Of a stretch of 64,000 nucleotides of DNA, positions 53,681 through 64,000 are shown one piece after another. The position numbers and the translations under genes were made by a program. The notes beneath the pieces were generated by a model. The model was not told the origin of the DNA and made no database searches. It saw nothing but the letters and a program-made list of their open reading frames with translations. Source of the DNA: Pagrus major (Eukaryota > Chordata > Actinopteri > Spariformes > Sparidae); assembly GCF_040436345.1 (NCBI RefSeq), contig NC_133221.1:16489165-16553164 (forward strand), written 5' to 3'. Each line of letters opens with the position of its first letter. Positions within the stretch are counted from its first letter, which is position 1.

Positions 53681-53995
53681 AGCCATAAAAGATATTCTGC
53701 CAGTGTAGGGACCACATAGACTGAATGAAAAACCCAAAACCCCAAAAACACTATATAATGTTGTAAGATGTGAGGAAAAGTTTTTCTCAATTTGAAAGTG
53801 ACTTAAGGAAAATGATCAACTAAATAACCAATAAAATGGGAAATTGGTAGACTATGATAATAAATAGACATCAATTAAGAATGGTGCCGTTTCTGTGATA
53901 AACTGCAGTGAAGGTTGAGTCTAATCCTTGTTCTTCTCTTACCACCCTCTTATTCTTTCTTGCTGCCTTTTATAGTGACTCTCTTCCTCACATGC

Positions 53996-54025
53996 ACACA
54001 CACACACACACAAACACACACACAA
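53996..54025. repeat. (CA)n microsatellite
   Basis: About 13 CA units with one interruption (CAAACA). Confidence 0.9.
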
Positions 54026-57000
54026 AGTGCTGCTCAGCTACGTCTAAAGTGATGGAATTTTCCTAGCAAAAAGGCTTTTACACTCCAAATGGAATGCAAA
54101 GGTCACTAGTAAATTTCCAGCCCCTGGGACCATTAAGCTGGGCAAAGGGAGTGAGCAGCAGGCTGTTTTATGGAGCCTGGAGCTGTCTGCTGACAAACCC
54201 AGGCCAGTAGGTTTGGTTGGGAAAGCCACAGTGGCACTCAGGGGAGCTCTGCTTGTGATGTGTGTGGCAAATACAGATGTAGAGGCGGTTCTGGTATGAG
54301 TGTCATCAAAGCCAAAAATCTAAATGAGGAAAATCAGATTTGAGCCTTGTGCTTGTGCTGTCTGTGCCTTGTTGACATTACAAGATGCACTCATAGATAG
54401 ATAATACCTTTAAATTTAACATGCATTTCATGAACTTTGCAGTATCTTTAATTGAAAATAATAACACTGCTTTTTCAGCCAGGTGTGTCTCCCAAAGCAT
54501 GTTCTGGGTTAAAATATAGTTACAGTTTTTGGTGTACGTTCATTTAATTATTTATCCTCAGCAGCCTCCCTGTACTCCACACACAATCCCTCCTGTCCCA
54601 GTAACTTGTAGTGCAAATGAGTTCCACAGGGTACAACCCACGGAAGAGGTGGGCCATCTTGCAGCACATTACACCAAATGAGTGTCGGGGGAGCTGTGGC
54701 GAGGGAAGGGACTGCTGCAGTGGGCCTCATCAGCGTTACACAGCTTGTTCAAGGATAACACTAAAAAAACAAACAAATAAATGTGCTCTCATACAGACAA
54801 GGCAAACACTACTACTATCCTTAGTTGGTGTCTCAGAGAAAAAAAAAGTGTAAGTCATGAGTATCACAGAGGCAGATGTTAATTTGATGTGGCCCTTCTT
54901 GTGCTGTGGTCATGTAGGCACAGCTGCCCAACAGCTGTGTCTACATTTCCTCGTTGCAACCAGATAAAAAGGTCCGCAGTGATGGCTGGTGCATCATGTC
55001 TCCGCACAGTGCACTGATCTGTGTGAAGGTGATTGCGATGTGATGCTCTAATTTGGGTGGCTATCACACTTAATGTGCAGTAAAGCACCACAGACAAAGC
55101 TCCTGCGTTCTGAATGCCCCCTTGACTGCGCCACCGCTCTCCACCAACCCTCTGCTGGCTGTGTTTCCCCTTCACCCCCACCCCCCCGCTCCTCCCTTCA
55201 TCTCCTCTCCCCACCAGGGGAAAGAGTTATAGCTGCCATAAAAGGCAGGTAATGCATTGTTAACTAATTCTGTCTGCTCAGAGCTGATATATCCTCTGCT
55301 CTAAATCTCTGTGCTTCCAATAAAATGCAAATGCTAATGCTTGCCCTCCATGAGCTGATATCATTTTTAACAGGCCAGAGGTAAATGCTAAAGAAGGGTG
55401 GGGTGGGCCAGAGGTAGTCCGTGATATCGTGAGCCTTCACGGTACATTCTGTCAGAAGGGAGACCTCCAGACCTGATCCACACACCCCTGGCAAACAGAT
55501 TACATGTGTGCAAGTGAGCACATATGGCTGTAAGCTTGCACATGAGACTGAAACAGTACATTTTTGATAGTCCACGGGTGCATGGGAGTAGTTAACCTGT
55601 GATAGTTTAAAGCTAGTAAGGTATCTTTGTTATTGAGAAGCATTTCACTCAGTGCTCATTCACCATCAAATAACAGAAGCCAATTTGCCTGTGGATGTAA
55701 TGCATCATATTTCCATGTTAATAGTATTGTCATACTTCGTGTAACCTTGGGCTTCTAAATATTGATCCACTTCTAGATTTTCAATTATCCTGTGCCGTTT
55801 TTCTGCCATCTGGTAAGGACCAGTGATTTGTGTTCCTTCATATCTGGAGGCTTGTCCTGTAATTAGACCATAAATTAATTTGCAGAGAGGAGAGAGAGCA
55901 GGAAAGATTGAAGGCATTAAGTAAGTCCTCTGTGATTGGAGACAGAAAATCATCAGAGAGAACCACAGCACAGTGTTATACTCACTAGAATAAGATAACT
56001 GGATTACAAATTCCAACACCATAACTTTTCCCCTCCTGCATGTGTCACTTGTTTTTCTTTCAAGTATTTAAAACCATGCTGCTGCCGCTGCTGCTAATGG
56101 TTGCTTGTAAGTCAGTTCTTCAATAAATGGCTCGAAATCATCCACTGACATAATTATACCTAATTACTTGCAGTGCAGCAGCAAAATGATTAGGAAAAAT
56201 GGGGTGTATTAGTGTCAGAATGTGTGTGAAACTTTGCAGGGCAATGTGCTGTGAATCCATCAGTGGATTTAAAATGACCCCCCACGCAGGCAGACAACAA
56301 TTGTGCGCTTCGAAACCTAGCTCTTATTTACAGCACGACTCAAGCGTAGGTCCTAAAACCCAAATGCGTCTTGATTGATTTTAAATTGGGAGTGTATGCT
56401 CTCCTGCAGGATTAGCTCCTCGTCCCCTGCTGCTAAATTACACACAGTGATTGGGGCTGTCGTTGCACAGTGTCTGAGCACTACAACTGCTGCTCTCTTT
56501 GCCATGTGGAAATTCACATTAGACAAGCCTAAGTTGCTCGCTTAGAGCTATTAAGAGAAAAATTCGGAGCAGAGTGGGCTTCTCTTGTGGTGGAAAATGC
56601 TAAATCAGCAGGGTCTGGGTTTAAAACACTGCACACAGACTACAAGAGAGTGAGCCTGGAGCTAGAAATCTGCATCCCCGTACCTGCTCTACATGATAGC
56701 TTGAGTGTTATTTAGGCAAGGCCACAGCTGCCAGCATGCTCTGATCATATCTTGTGGGGCTTGAGAGGCAAGGTCAGCCAACACAGAGCCCACCTGCTCC
56801 CCCATTCTCCATCACACAGTCCCTCAGCCCTGGCCTCCCGGAGGAAACACGCCTGACTGCGGCGCTGCTACAGACAGCATGTGTCCCTGAATTTATGATG
56901 GCGACTTATAGGCGGCCTTTCACGTTAAAAGTCATCTTGAGTTTCCCCAGTCTAGCTGTATGTGTGGCGAGCGTTAATCCATTAACATTCAGGGCAGACA

Positions 57001-60000
57001 CGTACGGGGGGCTGGCTTTCTGCCAGCCCTGAGCCCTGACAGTCTTTGACCCGCCGCTGACCACAACATTCTCCTGCCCCTGCTCCCAGCCACAGCCAGC
57101 CTCCGCATAATACAGTGCCATAAACTATCTAATGTTACACTGTATATGAGTGTGAGCTATTATACGCTTGAGGTCTAATATGCAAGGCTTATAACTGAGA
57201 AGAGTCCAGCTGCAACAGGGGAAAAAAATCACATCTGTCTGCTGAACTCTTACATTTATATCTCAGGATGTCAAATGAACATGAAGTTTCAGTTCTTTCT
57301 ATTTCCATCAAGGATTAGAGTTCAGAGAGGCCATGAAATCCTTTGGATTTTCTGCGGTGGTATTTATTTCAACAGGAGATGTTGAGGTTCACATTAACGG
57401 ATCCAGGAGGAATAGCTCTGGCAGAAGTTAAAATGCTGCGAGGCTCACCCATGCAGGCCTTAGAATAGAGAGCTTTCAACAACATGGGCCGGTCTGCTGC
57501 TGGAGGTGGCTCCTGGACTGATTATAATTTTAGTGGCTTATAAAGCCTTGATAAATACTTTATAAAGCCTCGTTGCATAACAAATCTCGCACATAAAAGC
57601 AGGCATAGATGTTACTCCACACAGGATAAAGGGGCTCTTGACAGGTTCTTGAATAGCTTTTATAATTCAACATTACAACCACCATCCTTGTAAGGGCCCT
57701 GTCATCTCCCGGGGCCAGCAGGATATATATACGTTAAACACACATTCAAGTGCTCACAGTCGAGTCCATTACACTGATTAGCAGTAAACACATTTGTAAT
57801 AAAACTTAGTGAAATAGAGGAGGATGGTCTGTGCGCTGATTCACGGGAGAATCTCGGTGAAATATAGCATGTCTCAGGTGTCGCACTTCTGAGGGCGCGG
57901 GAGTGATGCAGGGCTTCACTCGCAGGATCTGTAACACACACGAGCCAATTTATCCAAACAGCTCATGTCTAAACATCGAGTCCTTCATCTCAACTGCTGG
58001 CCAGAAATAAACCCAGGCCGAAGCAGCGTGGCAGAGGTCCAGTAAACGTGAGAGAATCTGGGAAGCGGAGCAGACCAAACAGATGTCTTTTCACAACAGA
58101 GACACCTCCTACTTCTACTTCTACTTCTACCCCCTGCTCTCTGCTTCACCTGACTGTCCATTTCTCTCTCTTTTTTTTGTGTTGCACGGTTTGAAATCTG
58201 TTTGCCATGAACTGAAATACGCATTACATAAGCATTGTTGGAACGTTTAATAGTCCATTTTAGCACATAGCGTTACTCTTTTAATACCAGGCAGCGGTTA
58301 TTAGAGGAAGAAGAGCAGGAGGAGGAGGAAGAAGAAGAAAGGGTGGATCATGTGTTTCCACTTTTGACCTCTCTGCTGTGGCATGTACACACCTGGTTCA
58401 GTTTAGAATGCTGTTTCTGTGGAATAGCTGACGGCAAACCGGCTGGTGGTTTCATCTGGGGAGAGGCGGTCTAAATGTTTACACCACAAACTCTCTCTCT
58501 TTAAAGGTTATTCCGTGTGTGTTCTCAAATTTGTTGTCATGGCTGCAGAGGAGAGGCAAAATCCTCAGTGGTGAGCCAGACTATCAAGTAGAAACCTGAA
58601 GAGAGGTGTCACCTTTAAGGTTAGGATTAGTTTCATGTAGCTGTTAAGAGGTCAAGAAAAAATGTTAATTTCTTTGTCCACAAAGCTGCATTACATCAGA
58701 TGACATCTTTAAAAGGCATATTTTAGCCCCAAGTACGTGAAAATGTATGTCAGATGTGTTGCCTTGATGATGGGAAGGGCAAAGCACGGCCACCTCAGAC
58801 TCGGAGCTACTCATCTGTTTCCTATTGGAGGAAGTGATTCTGGCAGGAAGGCAGGGGCAGTAGATGAAGGCAGGCTGCGGAAAGAGAGACGGTAAAAAGA
58901 GAGTAAAAGGGTAGAGAAACAGGAAATGACAGTGTGACCCACTGGGTCCACTTACTACCTTGCCAGAAGCCCCTGGCCACAGCCAACCCACTGGGCCAGC
59001 AGTTTCCATCACCTGCTGCTTCTGGTTCCCCCACATAAATCCAGGTGCTCCTGAATAAAGCTCTCTTTTTTCCAGGAGCCACGGGGAGCCGGAGGGGAGG
59101 CTTGCAGGCTGGAGGGGCTGCACCGCTGCAACAGAGAAGCTCTGCCTCCTTGTGAGAACATGTCATGGAAAATACTGCTCCAAATAAGGCTAAGCTGAAA
59201 GAGGCAGAGAGCTGGGGATTTCCATCTACCCCCTGCTGGTTCAAAGCGCCATCCCTTCATTTTATTAATGCTGTCTTCTAATTAAAAGAAGCTGGGCCAT
59301 TCAATATAAAGTTGCTGCATCTTTTTATTACTGTTTCCTACCTGCCTGATATTAATATGAACCCAGTCCACAGGGAGAGAGACTCACAGCCCTCCCCAGC
59401 TCCTCACTGCCCCCTGGCATGTTGAATGGGTCGCTGCAGCCGCTGAGCTGATAAACCCTAGAAATCATTCCCGACTCCAGCCAGAGCTCTTTACAGTACC
59501 TCCAGCGCTCCCTGGTGATGGATTAATGCACTGTTGTTGTCATTTTATTGCCATTTTATTGCCCTGGTGCAATTTACCAGGCTTTATGTGCCTCCGCTGT
59601 CCAGCGGAGCAACGCGCAAGCGCATGAAGCCGGCATTCCGAGACAAAGGCCACCGCTCGTCCGGTCACTGCGCATGCGCACCACGCAAACCACCACTCAG
59701 CGCAGGACACACGCGCGCACGCAATCTAAATCAAAAACACGATTCATTTAAACACGAATGGGGCACTATAGAAGCGAGCAGATGAAAGCATCAGTAGTGA
59801 ATCTTTCAGCCGGCTGATGGACTTCACATTCACTGCTGCTGTTTTACACTCTCACCACCTGAGGGCATCATCACTCAGCCTGCAGCTGCAGCCGAGAGCC
59901 ACAACACTCAGCCCTCAAATAATATTGTGTACTAGAATATTTATATGCATCTGCTGTTTAAATCTGGTCCCCGCCAGAGAAACTGAGTCCCCCCGCCTTT

Positions 60001-60258
60001 GCATTCGTGTGCAGGTATAAAGGCTGCTGTAGTTACCTTAGTTTGCCTCGAATTCCACTTTATTTATTTTTTATTTTGTAGGAGCCTCATATCTGGGTGA
60101 GGTCTGCTTTATTTTGAAGACAGAATTGGGGCCAATTTAAATGAAGTATTTTGACATCTTAATAGTCTCAAATAATAATAGAGCTATTAAACTTTCAGCA
60201 CTTACAAACATAGCAAACACGTTTCACGTGTTGCTACATAGTTTTGAAGTGAACACTC

Positions 60259-60296
60259 ACACGCGCGCGCACACACACACGCACGCACACACAAAC
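60259..60296. repeat. (CA/CG)n microsatellite
   Basis: Alternating purine-pyrimidine run CACGCGCGCGCACACACACA with variant units; potential Z-DNA former. Confidence 0.85.
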
Positions 60297-62482
60297 CACA
60301 CAGATGTTGATCTGAGGTCTTTGTTGTAACATGTGGAGAAGTTTTGTAACATCTTCTGCCAAACTATTATCTCTCTCATGCTGTGGGAAAAACAGCCTCA
60401 CGCTCACAGCCAAGTAAAACAAGACTCTTGGGTTTGTATTCTGATTACGTCTTAACGTCTCTATAATGCGTGTTATTCTAACGTTGGCCTATAATTTTAA
60501 ATCTATGCTAAATTAAATAAACACAAATTATTGCCGTCTTTGTTCTTTATTTTGTTTTTGTGATCTTACATGTACGATTGACGCAGACACTTATCTCAGT
60601 AAATCTTTAATTCTTGTTGTTCAAGATGAACACAGTTAAAGCAGGTCCAACTCTTTGAGGAAACATCATAATAATATCAAGTGATCATGGCAGGCAGCAG
60701 CCACCAGAGGGAGCACAGATGCTGTTAAATCCAGAGGAGGTACCTGACAATTAAAAACCATTAGTCTGCAACTAACAACATTAAGAAGATACATCATTGT
60801 TCTAACCATTGCAGATACATATCAGCTGCTATGAAATTGTTTCAACATCAAACAACTCCAGTTTGTCTTTTCTTCTTTGGCCCTCCCTCCCTTAAAATTT
60901 ATCTCATGTCTCACGTTGCCTGTTTGGCGTCGGGGCGTATGTGGAAGTATGCCTGTGTGTGTATATTTCTTTCACATTTGCAGTGTAAAGTACAATCTTT
61001 GCAAGGACCTGTAACCTCAGAGTCTCTTACGCCCTGAGAGGTGCTGATCCATCACTCTTAATGGAAGAGGATAAGTTTCAGCCAGTGAAAGAGAGAACAG
61101 ACAAAGGCAGGACGATTTATGGCAGACGTAGAAGTGGAACTCCTGGCTGTGGGCCTTGATCTGAGCTAGGCTAGGCTAGGCTACGCCCTGGGCCAGGGTC
61201 ATTCACACGCACGCTCCTGCACTCACATGCACGCACATTACTCGGAGGCCCAGAGAGCTTCAATCCCCACACCACATCCCTAAAATCCAGACCTTTCTCT
61301 TCAGCTTTTGAAGTTCCCCTGCCCCCTTCTTCTGGACTAACTTTAGTACGTCCATCTTTTCCAGTGAGTGGTGAGCTCTGGGTGGTGAAATATGGAGTGG
61401 GGACCTGTTACATGTTAGCTTAGGAGATAGCCAAGGTGTAAATTATGTGGGAGTCGCTGGCCAGCCTTATTTATGAGAGGCCTGTCAGGTGTTTAGGTGT
61501 TGGAGTGAGATGTGCGGCTTAAAGCGTGTACTTCGCTGTAAATCAGGTCATACAGGCCACGTCTGTTTGGACGGTGTGTGTTTACGTGTGTGTGCCTGTG
61601 TTTGAGGCCTTGTTTTTGCTGGGAGGCCGGGCTGTGATAATGTCAAGGCGTAAGTGTTAATGCTTTGTTGTGAATGTGAGGGTGTGCGCATGGGTTTGTA
61701 GGTCTGTCTTGTCTGGAGGCCATCATGGCCGATACAGATGGGCTGAAACATTAGCTATAGTTATAGTTATTATGCTGTCTGAGATGCTTTTTATAGATCC
61801 CCTCAATACCTACACCTGCCGTCACCACTCTGCATTATGTGCAAACTTGAAACCTACTCAAGACTTTTCCTGTTTCCTTTGTGATGTCCCTGTCTGTCTT
61901 TATCCCAGACATATCATGTAGAGGTGGATAGCTGTGAATGTAGCCCATCTCAGGACATCAGGTATCACTCAGCTGGTAGTTAGACCTGTCACTGGATGAT
62001 GGATACCGGCTCTCAGACAGAGGAACTGCAGCAAACAGGTTGCATAGATCCTGTATTTGTTACCATTATCCCCCCACAAGGTGCCGCCTATAGCGTGAGC
62101 CGCATCTCCCCTTCTGTTTGCCCTATTGTCCGTCCTATGGAACGACCTTGTCTCGCCACAACAATGGCGTGGGACTCGGCTGGAGTGTTTTGTTCCCCCC
62201 AAGTGGAAGACTGTCGGCCCTTAAAGTGAGACCAAAGGGAAAAAGGAGTGGAGAGTGGAGAAGAGATGAGCCAAGTTAAGGTTGAAAGGGGTTAAGAACA
62301 TGAGACAGAGAGCTCTGGAGAGAGATCGAGAGGATAAAATGAAGGGGCGGAGATGAAGAGGGACCGAGGATGATGTGCTGGAGGCAGGTACATCTGCATT
62401 CTCTCCAAACACAGCATAGGCCTTTCTTAGGTGTCTCTATCCCAGCAGCACTCACTGGCAGATTTATGGCCTCTCTTTGTGC

Positions 62483-62485
<3 letters not shown>

Positions 62486-62513
<28 letters not shown>
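62486..62513. repeat. (GT)n microsatellite
   Basis: Fourteen GT units. Confidence 0.95.
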
Positions 62514-63116
62514 GAGGAGCAGTAGGGATAAATTGAGAGTGAGAGACACAGCGTACAAGAGAAGGAGTGTATGTGAGCTGAGGCGAAGGGCAGCAAGCAA
62601 ATAGCAGCCATGTTGCATTCCATCGATATCACCCCCCCTCCCCCCTCCTCTCCCAATCTCTGCCATATTTCATCCTTCCTCTCTTCCTTTTTCCTTCCCT
62701 CCTTTCCTCTCCTCTCCCTCTCTGTCTCATCACCCTGCTCTTCACTTGGCGCTCTTGGCCCTTCCATTGCTCTTCTGGGTCCCGGGCTGTAAAGCCCTCT
62801 CAGGGGGAAGGGTGTAAATCTGTCTCCCCGTCTCAGGAGATTTCCTGGAGCTCAGCAGACTCAACAAAGCCAAGCCGGTGTGGAGGACCAAATGTTTCAC
62901 ACGCGCGCACATGCACACCCACACTCACACAGACACACACATACACACGCGTAGACCTAAAAAAAAACTTGTGCACATTATACATGCATACATAAAAAGC
63001 CAGCATGTGTGCATAGATTCACTCACACACGCTTGGCCTTGTTTGGAAGCTCCTGTGAAAACAAACAGGTATGCCTCTTCCTTGTCTAGCCGAATGCCTG
63101 GGAAACCAGTGTTTGT

Positions 63117-63140
63117 GTTTGTGTGTGTGTGTGTGTGTGT
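63117..63140. repeat. (GT)n microsatellite
   Basis: About twelve GT units; CA-rich sequence also occurs at 62900-62950. Confidence 0.95.
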
Positions 63141-64000
63141 CCACAGGCGACCCTACCCCCAAACCTTTTGTCCAGAGGGGCAGTCCAGACGAGCTTGTTG
63201 TCTCTCTTTATTTTCTCTCTTCCCCCTTCTTCTCTTTCTCTCCACTTCCCTCTCTGCTTTATTGCACTTGATTCTAAGCGCGTCCATTCCTGAGATGGCT
63301 CAGATAGCAGCTGAAGCTAAATTGCCCGTCATAAAGCATCTGCAATAGCAATGGAGCTCTCAGGGTGGGACTGCTGCGAGGGGGTACAAGGCGGTTTGGG
63401 CTCACTATGAAAATACAAGGTCCCTCTTTTTAATCTTTAAATGTGGAATATGAACTCTGTTTCAACAGCCACAAATCATCAGGCCCTTCCTTAAACATTA
63501 AACGATTCTGTTGCATGATCGATTTCCTGAGTGCCTCCTAAATCAGTTTTATGCATATAATTTTCAGGAACATTTGGCTATTTGAGTGTGTGGGTTTTGG
63601 AGAAAAGTGACTGAAAATCAAAAGTAAAATGATCTAATGGTATTTCGGGACGCCGAAATGCTTCTGCATGATACTACTAATTACTCACACAAGACAGGCT
63701 AGTTAGAGTGAGATGCTGTGATTTATGGGGGAGTCATATATTTGGCAGTGCTATGTTCCTGTCAAATGGTTGACAGATAGATGACTGCTGGGCTGTAATT
63801 GGCCTTCCTGTTTGTATCTTTTCTCAAGTCACAACAAAGGCACTTCTCAGCCTTGACTGTAGAGGGTGCACACGTGAAAGTGCAGCCTCGAGCCAGTGTG
63901 ACAACAACAGATTCTTTACAGGAAGAAGAAACAAAGGCGAGAGGAAGGATGAGGAAGTAATGGCTTAGGTGGGGAAGACACAAGAAAGGTTATTGCAGTG

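Larger units (their letters stand above)
53690..64000. other. Gene-free, partly unique DNA downstream of cbx5
   Basis: Scanned on both strands; no exon, RNA gene or recognisable domain. Blocks 54.0-57.9 kb, 58.7-60.0 kb and 61.0-63.4 kb have balanced composition and few recognised repeats. Motifs include an octamer ATGCAAAT (about 55325), GATAAAAAGG-type A/T runs and SOX-like CTATTGT and ACAATGG near 62120-62165. Reading frames of 100-160 codons (55705, 58665, 62276) show no conserved motif and are not called. Synteny suggests hoxc lies beyond, so enhancer content is plausible but unproven. Confidence 0.3.

Noticed and set aside
58665-59260. Overlapping 140-152 codon minus-strand frames
   Set aside because: Two frames of the same GC-rich stretch are both open, which points to composition rather than selection; no motif.
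62276-62767. 163-codon minus-strand frame
   Set aside because: Driven by low-complexity GA-rich and (GT)n DNA, giving Arg/Glu and His/Thr runs.

Overview
The window looks like nuclear DNA of a ray-finned (probably percomorph) fish. The genes are vertebrate, with small exons, GT-AG introns and fish-like coding sequences. The intergenic DNA holds several short interspersed repeats that I recognise from teleost genomes. I cannot name the species.

Layout from left to right. (1) 1-379 (+): last exons of a death-domain adaptor gene cut by the window edge. (2) 1703-6408 (+): csad, cysteine sulfinate decarboxylase (taurine/hypotaurine synthesis), 14 coding exons. (3) 7500-11743 (+): znf740, a three-finger zinc-finger protein with a CpG/ETS/E-box promoter, an untranslated first exon and a long 3' UTR to about 13.54 kb. 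(4) 13.5-25.9 kb: no gene; repeats and a LINE remnant near 15.0-16.3 kb, then mostly unique sequence. (5) 31256-26541 (-): copz1, COPI zeta-1 subunit, 9 exons and 177 residues. (6) 31.4-36.5 kb: intergenic DNA with teleost repeats. (7) 36521-41230 (+): nfe2, a CNC-bZIP factor of blood cells, with a probable 5' UTR exon. (8) 45472-42763 (-): hnrnpa1, two RRMs plus a glycine-rich tail and PY-type nuclear localisation signal, with a spliced 3' UTR. nfe2 and hnrnpa1 converge on back-to-back poly(A) signals. (9) 45.5-46.3 kb: divergent promoter shared by hnrnpa1 and cbx5. (10) 46865-50527 (+): cbx5 (HP1 alpha). (11) 51.7-64.0 kb: no gene; GC-variable, partly unique DNA with microsatellites. In tetrapods the HOXC cluster lies beyond CBX5, so this may be its flanking regulatory landscape, but that is an inference.

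The block copz1-nfe2-hnrnpa1-cbx5 keeps the order of human 12q13. csad and znf740 are also 12q13 genes but are not immediate neighbours of COPZ1 in human, so the empty 13.5-25.9 kb segment marks a rearrangement or gene-loss junction. The genes do not form a pathway: most are housekeeping (vesicle coat, splicing factor, heterochromatin), with csad metabolic and nfe2 lineage-specific. The most unusual structures I found are a tandem duplication of the hnrnpa1 5' end containing a dead copy of its first coding exon, the divergent hnrnpa1/cbx5 promoter that mirrors the HNRNPA2B1/CBX3 chromatin-opening locus, and the 16-bp two-way poly(A) signal between nfe2 and hnrnpa1. I saw no CRISPR array, prokaryotic system or intact transposon.
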